Below are positions 22,319 through 31,944 of a stretch of 64,000 nucleotides of DNA, piece after piece. Source of the DNA: Pyrenula massariospora (taxonomy: Eukaryota; Ascomycota; Eurotiomycetes; Pyrenulales; Pyrenulaceae); the NCBI GenBank assembly GCA_021030905.1, contig JAGFMI010000014.1, positions 310,001 through 374,000 of the forward strand, in the 5' to 3' direction. The notes below the pieces were generated by a model. That model did no database searches. It saw only the letters and a list, made by a program, of their open reading frames with translations, and was not told where the DNA came from. Position 1 is the stretch's first letter. Each line of letters begins with the position of its first letter. The position numbers were made by a program, and so were the translations under genes.

Positions 22319-22697
22319 CGTAAGAGCCTAATCATGGTCTTGCACACGAGACAGCCTCTGGCTCTCCTCAATACTAGATTATAGGAGCTTTTCTGCTGAA
22401 CGTGAAGAACGTTCAATTTTGAGTGGAGGACGAGGCTCGAAGTTGCCGAAATGCCGGAAAATAACGGCCCCTTATTGGTCAACTAATTACTACGCGCAAC
22501 CTGAGCTTCTGCATCTCACTTCTTTTTGCCGTGCATGTTTCGACCGACAAGGACCCAATTTGAAACTCATATTTTCCTTAAAACGATTGATTATTCTTTA
22601 CGTGCGTCGTAGTCCTCTCAGGATTCAAAGATCATTGGCCCGTATGAAAATATTGCAACAAGAGGATGTCTTGAACGAAACCTCCCCGAGACTGGCT
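22319..22697. other. Short convergent intergenic region
   Basis: It separates two convergent genes. Nothing recognisable. Confidence 0.3.
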
Positions 22698-23102
22698 TCA
22701 GAAGGGTATGGACTTTTGTGAAGCATGCATTGCCATTATTTCTCTGTCTCTCATCTCCGAAATCAGCTGGAGCTCTTCTATGGAAGACTCGAGGTTGATC
22801 AGATTCTGAGTTCCGTACCTTCTAGCACCGACCCCTGCATATGCAGGCATCTTTGTCTCTCGACTTGCTGACAGACGGTCATGATTCGTTAAGAGTTGCT
22901 TCAAATACCATCGGGACCAAAGCTGACGCGCTATGATTGAGCTTGTAGGCTGTCTTAGTAAGGGACCGATCTGCTTTCGCACCCGTTCATTCTGTTCAGC
23001 AATGTGCTCCATGTCATCCCAGCTAAGGGTTAATGGATTGCCTTTGAGCTTGCCGAGCAGCCTGTCCAATTGTGCATACATTAAAGCATCTGATTGCGCC
23101 AT
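22698..23102 (-). CDS. Small helical protein, unrecognised
   Basis: A 134-residue frame from an ATG at 23102 (MAQSDALMYAQLDRLLGKLK). It is rich in Leu, Glu, Arg, Gln and Met with heptad-like spacing in the first 60 residues and again near the end (LINLESSIEELQLISEMRD), suggesting helices or coiled coil. No motif is known to me. Upstream in the same frame there is a stop and no acceptor, so this start is reasonable. Weak support. Confidence 0.35.
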   Translation of the reverse strand: MAQSDALMYAQLDRLLGKLKGNPLTLSWDDMEHIAEQNERVRKQIGPLLRQPTSSIIARQLWSRWYLKQLLTNHDRLSASRETKMPAYAGVGARRYGTQNLINLESSIEELQLISEMRDREIMAMHASQKSIPF

Positions 23103-24551
23103 AATTTCTTCAAATCTCTCATAAACGTCAAGTTCAAGAATGGAGCGGTGTCACTCTGCACCAAAAGTACGGACGAGCTCTTGCCAAAAGCCAATAACCT
23201 ACACGGCTCTTGATCTTTTTAGGACGTTCTTGAAGCTTTTTTGAAGTAAAGATAGCTTCCCACCAGCCATATGTATCCCATCTAGCGACTTCCAATCAAT
23301 ATTTCCCTTTGTGTAGCTCCTAATTGTCTCATGTCTTCTTTGTAGAAGTCTTTCTCCCTGCACTACAATCTCCTTGTTGCCTAGCACCGGTCTGGGAAAT
23401 GTGCGACGCAAAACAATGCCTCCATCGGATGTCGACAGGTTTTGTCTCAGAAATTAGTTGGAGCATTAGTGTGGCCGTTTATTATTCAAGGTATGTCAGA
23501 GGGCAAACCGTCAGAGATGGGTCATCTCGCCATTTGGTACATTGCCTGCGTAGCTGTCAAGCGATCGGTTCTATGGACAGCTTGCATTGCTACTCAGAGC
23601 CTTCTAAACGTCCTGGATCATATCTACACAGTCTTTACTCCCGAAAGGCGTACAATTTGACCACCTTGCTATGCGCATTTATGTTGGTCCTGCAACCGTC
23701 AATTTCTGCTGGATGCTACTGCAAGTCATTGGGTGTTAGTATTCAGAATTTCGACGGCTACTCGCAAAGTCTGGGACACGGAAGCTTACCTAAAGTTCTA
23801 TAATTATTAGATATGAAGGTAAATAAAAGGCCAGTATATCTTCAAGTCGATGAGTCACTCTCGGTGGGGGTATGCCTCGCCGAGTCGTCTTCCACACGCC
23901 TCTCCTATCAAACTCCACATTCTTTTCCAGGCTGACCTAATTCACTTCCCGCGTCTCCTCGACCGCTTCTTCCCTTATGTCATTCCTGGAGCTAAACGTC
24001 TTCTATTTCACCTAGATAAAATAGCTTCAGGTGACGACGTGGCCTCGGTCCGTCTTCACGCCTTTTGGAGGCTAAGATTCTGTCTAACGAGGATTCTTTC
24101 AGGTTGAGATTTCTTTCCGGTCGTAGATGGATAATTCTGGTTCCGACTATACATCCAGCCTTGCTTGATACTTTATTGTGATCGCTCTAGCCCTCGCTTC
24201 CGCAGACAGAGGCGGTTTCCCCTGAAGTGTCAACCCCGTAGTGACGAGGAAAGATGAAGTCGAGCGCAGATGCAGGAAGAAAGAAAGCATTGCAAAACGA
24301 GGGTAGGAACAACTGCAAGCCAATCATTGACAGGGTGACGCTTTCCCCAAGACATAGCTTCACCGCGCCTTCTTCGACGCGCTCCTACACCGCGTCTTTC
24401 TTTGTTAATCTCCCATATACGCTTCTTACTTCTCTCCATCTCTCCATCCCATCACCCATCGCCTTTGTTCCCCAAATCTCACTATCGTTCTTTGTCAATA
24501 AATCCAATCCCACAGCAAAACACGCAAACAAAGCAACCCACATCCAAGCTC
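23103..24551. other. Intergenic region with the leader of the DUF2293 locus
   Basis: 1.45 kb without a supported gene. The last 300 bases are CT-rich on the + strand, a usual feature of filamentous fungal promoters just upstream of transcription starts. Some open frames between 23324 and 23803 look partly coding but do not assemble. Confidence 0.4.
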
Positions 24552-24704
24552 ATGCCGTCCACACAATCCGAATTATTAGCCGACAGGATCATTCACTGGC
24601 TCTCCGTCGTCATCTTGGCGATTCTCACGGCTTTTCTTGCGCTCGTTCTGCGTTTGCTCGTCGACCCTTGCTACGCCAAAAAGCTGGACTCCTGTACTGA
24701 CTAG
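24552..24704 (+). CDS. 50-residue single-span membrane microprotein or upstream ORF
   Basis: ATG at 24552 to TAG at 24704. The product starts MPSTQSELLADRIIHWL, then has one hydrophobic span (about residues 17-38, LSVVILAILTAFLALVLRLL), then VDPCYAKKLDSCTD. It ends 23 bases before the ATG of the DUF2293 gene on the same strand and so probably lies on the same transcript. It may be an upstream ORF that limits translation of the main frame, or a small membrane protein in its own right. A spliced alternative in which it is intronic cannot be excluded. Confidence 0.45.
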   Translation: MPSTQSELLADRIIHWLSVVILAILTAFLALVLRLLVDPCYAKKLDSCTD

Positions 24705-24727
24705 CTAGACGTGCCTAGTATATTGAG

Positions 24728-25748
24728 ATGGGTTCTTATGACGACGAAGACGAGTACAAGGAGGAAGAGGTGTTGATCGTCGACAACGAGAGGGCAGTCA
24801 AGCGGTTGAGGTTACCGGAGGATTATGTGTTTGTGCCGAAGGGTATGTTCTCTCCTCTTCTTTCAGGAAGCCTAGGTTTAAAGCTGTAGCTGACGAGGTA
24901 TGGTGTTCAGGAAATGTCTATGTCACTCGCCATGTGTACGCCCCCCTTTCTGCTCCTCTACTGCGTGCCAAATAGTATGACTAAGAATGACTATCCAGCC
25001 GCAAACTCACACTTGAGAGCGATAGTCGCCTCTACCGAATCGAAGTACGTCTCTTTCCCTCCACCCCTTCCCAACCTCCCTACCCACCTCCTTAACCACC
25101 CAAACCATATCACCCCAACCCAATTCCTCCCCTACTAACCCTTCTCCCTCCCATCAGACGCCCCACCACCGCACCCTCGGCCTCGCCTGCCCCGACTCCA
25201 TCCACACTATCGTCCTCCACCTCTCCGCCCAAACCCAGACCCACCGCACCGCCACCGTGGCCCGCAAAGACGCCGCCGACCTCTCCCACGCCCGCACCAC
25301 TCTGCTCAACCTCTTCCCCTCCATCCCCATCCCCTCAATCACGCCCATCCTAACCCGCGCCTTCGCCAAGGGCAGCGGGTGCGTCGGCCGCAGCGGCACG
25401 ATGAGTATTGAAGACAGAGTGCGGCTGGCGGTGTGGAGCCACGTGAGGCATACGAAGACGGGGTATGAGCAGATGCTGAGGCGGGGGACGGGGAGGGAGG
25501 AGGCGAGGAGGGAGGTAAGGGGGGGGATTGAGAGGGTGGTGAGGAGCTGGGGTGGGGGGGATAGGGAGGTCAAGTTTAGTGGGAGACGGGGGTCGGGGGG
25601 GAAGGTTGGGAGGCCGGTGAAGATGGAGACGAAGATGAAGACGAAGACGAAGACGGGGGGGAGGGTTGAGAAGGTTAAGAATAAGAAGGGTGGTGGGGGG
25701 AGGAGGGGGAGGAAGAGGTCGACAGTAATGAAAAGAGGACGACGGTGA
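24728..25748 (+). CDS. DUF2293 domain protein
   Basis: Four exons, 24728-24842, 24911-24935, 24999-25044 and 25158-25748, giving 258 residues. The joints give LPEDYVFVPKGNVYVTRHVRKLTLESDS and YRIETPHHRTLGLACPDSIH. The DUF2293 core then shows KDAADLSHARTTLL, ILTRAFAKGSGCVGRSG and HVRHTKTGYEQMLRRGTGRE, which are the family landmarks. This fungal family has no established biochemical role. The tail is Lys/Gly/Arg-rich (KMETKMKTKTKTGG and GGGGRRGRKR), suggesting nucleic-acid binding or a nuclear location. Two of the exons are under 50 nt. The third intron is strongly pyrimidine-rich with branch CTACTAAC. Confidence 0.82.
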
Positions 25749-26159
25749 GGTGGGTGGTCGCTGCCTATCTACCTACCTTTTTGTGAGGTGCTGTGGAGGA
25801 GCGGCGCAGACTGAGTGGTCATTACTGTTCAAAATGCCTTGCCTTGGCTTGTCTTTTCTTGTCGGAGGTGTTGGGGTTTGGGATCATCGACCGACCAATG
25901 GACGGATCGACAGACCGTATCAAGATTCATTTTCTTCCTCATTCTCATCGGATCTTACAAAACAGAGCAAAGCAGATCATCGATTGATTGCAGGAACTAC
26001 ATTACGGACTTCTCGAAAGGCTTGGACGTTGGGCTGGTTGGTTGGGAGGAGTCTACTCTTTACTTTGCTATGGGTATTGTGCTGTATTATAAGGGCATTG
26101 AGTGTGACTACATACACGGTGGATTCGGGCTTGAGGACCGGGAGAAGAGAAGGGGAAGT

Positions 26160-26206
26160 ATGGGTGTTAGTATTAGTGTTGGTATTGGTATTAATATTGA
26201 TATTCG
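26160..26206. repeat. Degenerate TTAGTA/TTGGTA hexamer run
   Basis: Successive GTTAGTATTAGTGTTGGTAT-like units form an imperfect short tandem repeat. On the minus strand it reads as Asn-Thr repeats. Confidence 0.5.
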
Positions 26207-26782
26207 TTGTATAGCACAACGTGTTTTGGCATTCGTTTTACGGTGGTGGTGGTGGGGGGGTGTGGGGTTAGAGGGTTGAATGGATGGATGGGAGGAGTGC
26301 GTTTAAGAGGTAGATAGATATGTATGTATGGGTACTACCTTTTGAGGCTCATTGAAGGCAGGTGGCAAATATCTACAGAACCAGGAGCAATCTCTAGAGA
26401 TTCATAGATACAAAAGGGTTCGGTAATATGAGAGAAACCAGCCAACCAACCAACCTACCTAGGGAGTAAGGGACATTCATTTTCGTTGTCGTGCGCAGAG
26501 GCGGTGTGATGTGGTGCGGTTGGGTGTTGGTCTTTTGTTGGGCTGGGCGAGGAGTGTTTTCAGGCTGTGTCATACATAGTTGGGGGGTAGGAGGTGATTT
26601 GGCAAGGTAGGGATGATGAGAGGGGTCTGGGAAAGGACTCGTACAGTAGGATAGGTGGGAGACCGAGAACGGGACGACGACGAGATAGTGGCGCTCTCTT
26701 TGCATGACGACTCTATCTAGATCTGGAGGAGTAGGCGAGGCCCCTATCTAGCGGCAGCCACACGTGCTTGCATGGAGGGAAG

Positions 26783-26990
26783 AGTGTGATTAGATTAGAT
26801 TGAAAACAGGGTACTCATGGCTGGACGTAGCATGGTAGAGTCAGGAAGGTACCTCTGCGAGCAAGAAAAAGAAAAGGTACTGGTGTAGGGAATAGTGTGA
26901 TTACATTGGAAATAGAGTCTCCATCGCAGGGCGTAGCATGACAAAGGAAGGAAGGTACTCTGCTAGGAAGAAGAAAAGGTATCGACAGAT
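26783..26990. repeat. Two diverged tandem copies of a ~105-110 bp unit
   Basis: Both copies share, in order, AGTGTGATTA, GGGCGTAGCATG or GGACGTAGCATG, GGAAGGTAC, CTCTGC and AAGAAAAGGTA, offset by about 106-111 bases. They are noncoding and diverged by substitutions and small gaps, so the duplication is not recent. Confidence 0.6.
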
Positions 26991-29900
26991 GATGCATAGT
27001 GCTTATTACCTTAGAACGCCGTCAAATCTCTGACGGCTCGTTGTATCCAGATTCGACCTGCCCAGGCTGGATCCTCTGGCCCCCTTGTGTAACCGTTACA
27101 ACAACAGATGAGGCTCAAGTAGATGTACTATGGCAGCTTACCTCTAGAATCCTCTGGGCAATTTCCGGGGCGGTCCGAAACTAGGTCGCAGATGGCATGC
27201 GGTATGTCCATTTTCCTTTGTGGGTATTCTTATCACTGACTGGCGAGACGGCTTACCGGGACCGTCAGCATGCTGCCAGAGTCTCGGGTCCTCGTTGCTC
27301 GGGAACATGTGGGGAAGATGGTGGCCGGAAATGTAACCCTGCCATTATTCTTGGATGTATGATCGTAAGACCGGGGGCTCCCGTTTTCTGCTGTGTGATG
27401 AAAAGGCTAATTTCGACAGAAGTCTAAGCGTAGATTGCTGCGACAAGGCTTTGAGGGGTTTTCGACAGCCCTGTTGCCGAGCGCGGTCATGAGAGAAAAG
27501 CGCCTGGGCGCTCCATCAGCTCGGTAGGTTGTGAAATATGACTTGAAGCAGACGTCGTAGCAAGCGCTGGTGATTGCGTCAGAAGTCCGGTATGACGAAG
27601 GAACACAGCGTAGGCATAATCTTTGAGGCTCTTGTCACGGTTGAGCCAAATGAGCAAGCCGTGATACCCGCTGAGTTGAACATCGATAGTATCTAAACGT
27701 CGGACCACGCAGTTAGCCTTGCTTGCCACTGCGCGGGATGTCTTGCAATTGAAAAACGTAAGCGGAAGACCGATCTGGCGTATCTGAGATCATGTCGAAG
27801 GCAAAGAATGCATCATTGCAAGGGTGTCGAAGGCGACAGGTAAGGCTAGAATAGCATCGCGCTAGAAGGCGGCAGGAAGCGGAATGCCTGTCCGCGGCTG
27901 TTTTACCAAAACAAGTTAGCGGCATGCTCTTGCGCACGCGGCGAATCACCCAGGCTTGGTGCCGAAGATTTGACAGGGGCCACTTTCCAGACCACTCAAG
28001 TGTTCAAGGGGACGGAGATGAAAAGCTCGTGTCAAGAGCGCCATTTTGGTATCACGACGCGCGCTACTGTTTGTCGGAAACGCCCAGCACAGTGGCAGGC
28101 TGCAAGGTTTCCTTTCGAGGATGGTGACACCGGCCATGTGTTGTCCGCCCTTGGGCATGACTCGAGAACATTTCATGGAACTGTAGGCCAGTGCGTAACG
28201 TGCGGGGATGACCATCGCTTTTGGGGGGGGCGAGGAGAGTTACTAGAAAATATTGACAGAGATTCCAAAACGGTCGGGGCAGACAGATGTCTCCTTTCTG
28301 TTTGTGACAATGAGTATGCCGCGCTGCTTTGGACGCTGGTGAGAAAGATAGAGCAAGAAGGAAATATCAAGATCTGATCCCCTTATTGCACGTGGCTGCA
28401 ACTTCTGATAGTAAAGGAGCCTGACGTAGAAGCTAGATGCTCTCATCCCTGTTAGTGTATCAGATGGATCATGTTCGTCGTTAACACTCAAGATGCACAC
28501 AACCGGCATCCGGTTTAGGGTTGTCATAAAAATTGTTAAACTTATGCCGAGCTTCCTGAAAGGGGACTGAGCGGCGCTGTTATATGCGTGCATCGTGCTG
28601 TCACTTCTGCTTTGCTGCACATAAACCATGGCGCAGATAGTCAAGAGTGGGGCCAAAAAAGCAATAGCGAATTGGCCATATCTGTTCGTGCCACAGATGG
28701 CGATGATCCGATTCTTTTCGAGCTGCGATCTTGATAACAGTGCGGATGTGGTTGGAACCTCAATGCCTGTATGTCATCGACATAGGTACGAAGCGGCGTA
28801 TCATTAGTTTGCCGAAATAGAGTTCCATCTCCACCGACTCGAGTTTGACGCTTCGGCGCCCGCGAAGTTTGCGCACGAGGACTCTTGGTGGGCATCTAAA
28901 ACACGGCAAATGTGTGGCCGAAATGTCGCAAGACTCTGGTTCCGAGAATCTTGAAAAGTTAAAGGAGAGTTGTTCAACAACGACCGGCATCCTCAATGAG
29001 GGAAGTAAGTTGTGCAATTGCGTAGAGGCCGACAGACATGATGAGCCGCGTGAGAGATGATCTCGAAGCACGGCCGAGGTTCTGGCAGCTGGTGCAGGTG
29101 GAGGCGATCGGCGCCGCCTACGCTTGCCACCGACGGGCCAGCAATTGGCGTCCAGCACGATGAAACGCTACCACGGCGGCACTTGGCCTGGACTGAGCGA
29201 CGTGCTCCGGAACCAAACACGTAATCCCTCGAAAGATCCTTCCTCGAGCCTCGCTCATCCAGAATATATTAGATAACATTGAGGATGATTGTGATGGTGA
29301 GGGAGAACGCAAGGGGACTCGGCGAGCTGTCGCACGCTGTCTCAGAGGTACAGCCTCTTTCAACGGCGACGCCGTGTAACCTCCAACATGATATCCAAAA
29401 GAGGGCGAGCCATGTGATAAAATGGAAAAGCTCTAGAAGCTCATGAAACGGAGCCAGTGATGGTGGTCGCACTATTCGCTTGGGATGCAGGTCTCTGGTG
29501 GCGACGATCACCGTGGGGGAGCTCGGTCCACCCCGTGGATGGTGCAGTGCGCCTGCGCGCCTGCAAACAACTCCAACCCCTGTCGAGAGAAATTCTGGTG
29601 GTGTGGCAGACCCTGTCAGGCGTGAGAAGCGGACGACGTTTCGGCTGCAGCCATCTTCATCCTGCAGCGTGGGCGGGAGACTCTGGGAGGTAGAAAAGAG
29701 TGTCTCGGGCGAGATGAATTGAGAATTGAGGTTTCTCGAGAGTCGCGTGCCTCGGCAGTGGCAACCAACATGCAGGGAGAACGCGGACGGGATGGTTCAG
29801 CTGTGCACCTTTTATCTCCGATTTAGAGTATCAGATAGCGAGCATATCGACACTGTTTGCGTCAAGATCTAATCCTACTACAAAACTCCGCCAATTAGAC

Positions 29901-30239
29901 CATCAATGGTCTGACGGAGAAGAACTGTGAAACACTGTCTTATTATTTGTTGTAGATCTGCCAACACTTTTGGACTCCCGATCATATCTCCAGGGGTATC
30001 TTGCTTGCTGCGACTCCCCTCTAAAGGAATGCCTTTCCATTGCAACGCGACCTCTTGATGACTAAATGAAATATGCTGATGCCAGATCTCCTCCATCGCC
30101 TTGCTAGATGCCCAAAACATGCTATCTAGATTAAACGCATTCCTTCAGTCGACCACTGCGGTAAGGTACATACAAGAAAATGAAATGTGTTCGTAATGAA
30201 TGTGGACGAGTCTTAAGATTAGTCCCCTAGACCATAACT

Positions 30240-31944
30240 TCAAAATTGAGGAGACGGCGCATTTTGCCTCGGCGCGTACGTCGACTTTGGATCCCACTCT
30301 CGCCTACTGTTTGAAGGACTATGCGGCCGAGGCGTAGAAAAGCTGTTGAGTGGCTTGCGATACGCAGCTTCCCGCCCAAAATAGTCTGGCGCTTCTCGTG
30401 TTGGGGGTGAGAAGCCGTTTGTAGATTCTGGACTCCTTACAGCAGGCTCTGGAGTCTTGAGCGTTGGCTGTGGGGTTGCGCTGAGCATTTCGTATGTTCG
30501 AGGATCTGTCGACAATCGTCGTGCGTCTCTCGACACAAATTCGTTGTTTCGGCTAAAGTGCCGCTTAAATAGATCGATCCAGCCCAGAACCATGGACCAA
30601 CGACCGAGGAAGAGGATAGCCCAGAAGCCAGTCAGCTATAGAGTATTGTTAGTCAGAGTAGTTGAGATATTTACGAATGCACGTACCGATAAGAAAATGA
30701 GCACGGCGAGAATACTACCCTCGCTTGCCACCAGATGCTTTGCTAAAGGAAGGCATTGGGTTTTGTCCCCTTGTGTGAGACCCAAGCAGCTAACCCACGG
30801 CTCTACTCTGGTAAAATCGGCACTGGTGGCCTGCAAATTACTGTCCATGGAGAGCAGCACCGTAGAAAATAGTACGACATTGAAGATGATGAGTAAGACG
30901 ATTGCCACGCCCCTCCACTGCATTGCGAGAACTTTCTTGACTCGACGATACCTTTGGCGGGCAGTGACCGTCCGAGTGCTGCCTTGGTATGATGGTAATC
31001 CAGAACTGGCGTCTGTCGTTGTCTTATCATCCATGAGCGATCGAAGATAGACATGTACGCAGTATCCCAAGGTGACAAGCTGAATGACGAGGGCCGAGGC
31101 CGCAAATGCAAGCAAAGGGGCCCAAAAGTCAGGCAGACTCTTATCATGATTGATGTGACACGTGTTTCCGAACCGGAAAGAGACGCCTGTGAGACTCAGC
31201 GCAATTGCCAGGCCTGCAGCTGGTATGCCCCATCCTAAAATGATAGCAGACCAGAAGAATTTGACTCCAGGTACAATTTGCCAGCATATTTGGAGATGGA
31301 GCGTCAATGCGCGAGCGAATACCCATAGTAGCGCTGCCCATCCACCGAAAAGGAGAAAGGCACCGCTGAAAGCGCATGTCATATTGCTGTGCATGTCGTT
31401 CGGGGTGATTTCGTTGTGACATTGTTCGGGTTTTGCTGCCTCTGGAATAACAAAGGCAAGCTAGGAAGGTTGTTAATCGAAGAGTTAGACAGGAGCTGCA
31501 ATAGTGCGTGCTTACTTCCATGAACAGAACACTAACAGCTAAGCAAATGCTTAGGTAATGGCGATGAGTCCATTTGATCGGCAAGATTGCAAAAGAGAGG
31601 AGTAAAAAGACCGTCGTAATCAAGGCAATTACATTGACCCAATCGGTAGCCTCGGTTCGTTTCACGAATCCTGCGGAAAGGTTAGATGTCTGGTTTGAAT
31701 AGCAATGACTTTGAGCTGACCATCGGAGTACACCCAGTCTGTTATAGGACAGGGCATGCAACAGGAAAAGTTGCCAAAAGGTGTAGTTGCTGGCTGGCAG
31801 AAGCGGCCGGCGATGACTGTGTGCATTAGCGGAATGTTTTTCAGTTCGGGACAAGTAGTGCGTACATCCACCGTGATCTGGAAAACTGGACTCTTGGAAG
31901 AAAGGGACCGGGCAGATTCCCCGGAGCTGTTCGACGGTTGTCAT
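30240..31944 (-). CDS. Seven-helix receptor, Frizzled/Smoothened-type fungal family
   Basis: Five exons, 31944-31872, 31816-31721, 31670-31516, 31460-30687 and 30635-30240, giving 497 residues. A short Cys-rich outside part (ICPVPFF, GRFCQP, FSCCMPCPITDWVYSDG) precedes seven hydrophobic helices, starting at VNVIALITTVFLLLSF, YLSICLAVSVLFME, MTCAFSGAFLLFGGW, FFWSAIILGWGIPAAG, FWAPLLAFAASALVI, WRGVAIVLLIIFN and [16 protein letters not shown]. The loop before helix 5 has SFRFGNTCHINH. The 117-residue tail is Ser/Pro-rich, probably a cytosolic regulatory region. This layout matches fungal proteins annotated with the Frizzled/Smoothened membrane region; ligand and partner are unknown. The first intron (31871-31817, branch GCTAATG) must be removed or the frame loses the CCMPCP motif. 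Confidence 0.75.

Larger units (their letters stand above)
25749..30239. other. 4.5 kb region without a supported gene
   Basis: All frames are short, overlap on both strands, and none carries a family motif or plausible splice-joined extension that I could find. It contains an interrupted TTA/GGTATT repeat (26160-26206) and a tandem duplication (26783-26990). It may be a gene-poor or decayed stretch. Confidence 0.4.

Noticed and set aside
23199-23411. 70-residue minus-strand frame
   Set aside because: It starts with TTG, has no motif, and no acceptor links it in frame to the small gene at 22698-23102.
24254-24700. 148-residue plus-strand frame upstream of DUF2293
   Set aside because: It arises from the CT-rich leader and lies in a different frame from the 50-codon microORF.
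27924-28377. 135-residue plus-strand frame
   Set aside because: No motif, and overlapping minus-strand frames of similar length. Not supportable.
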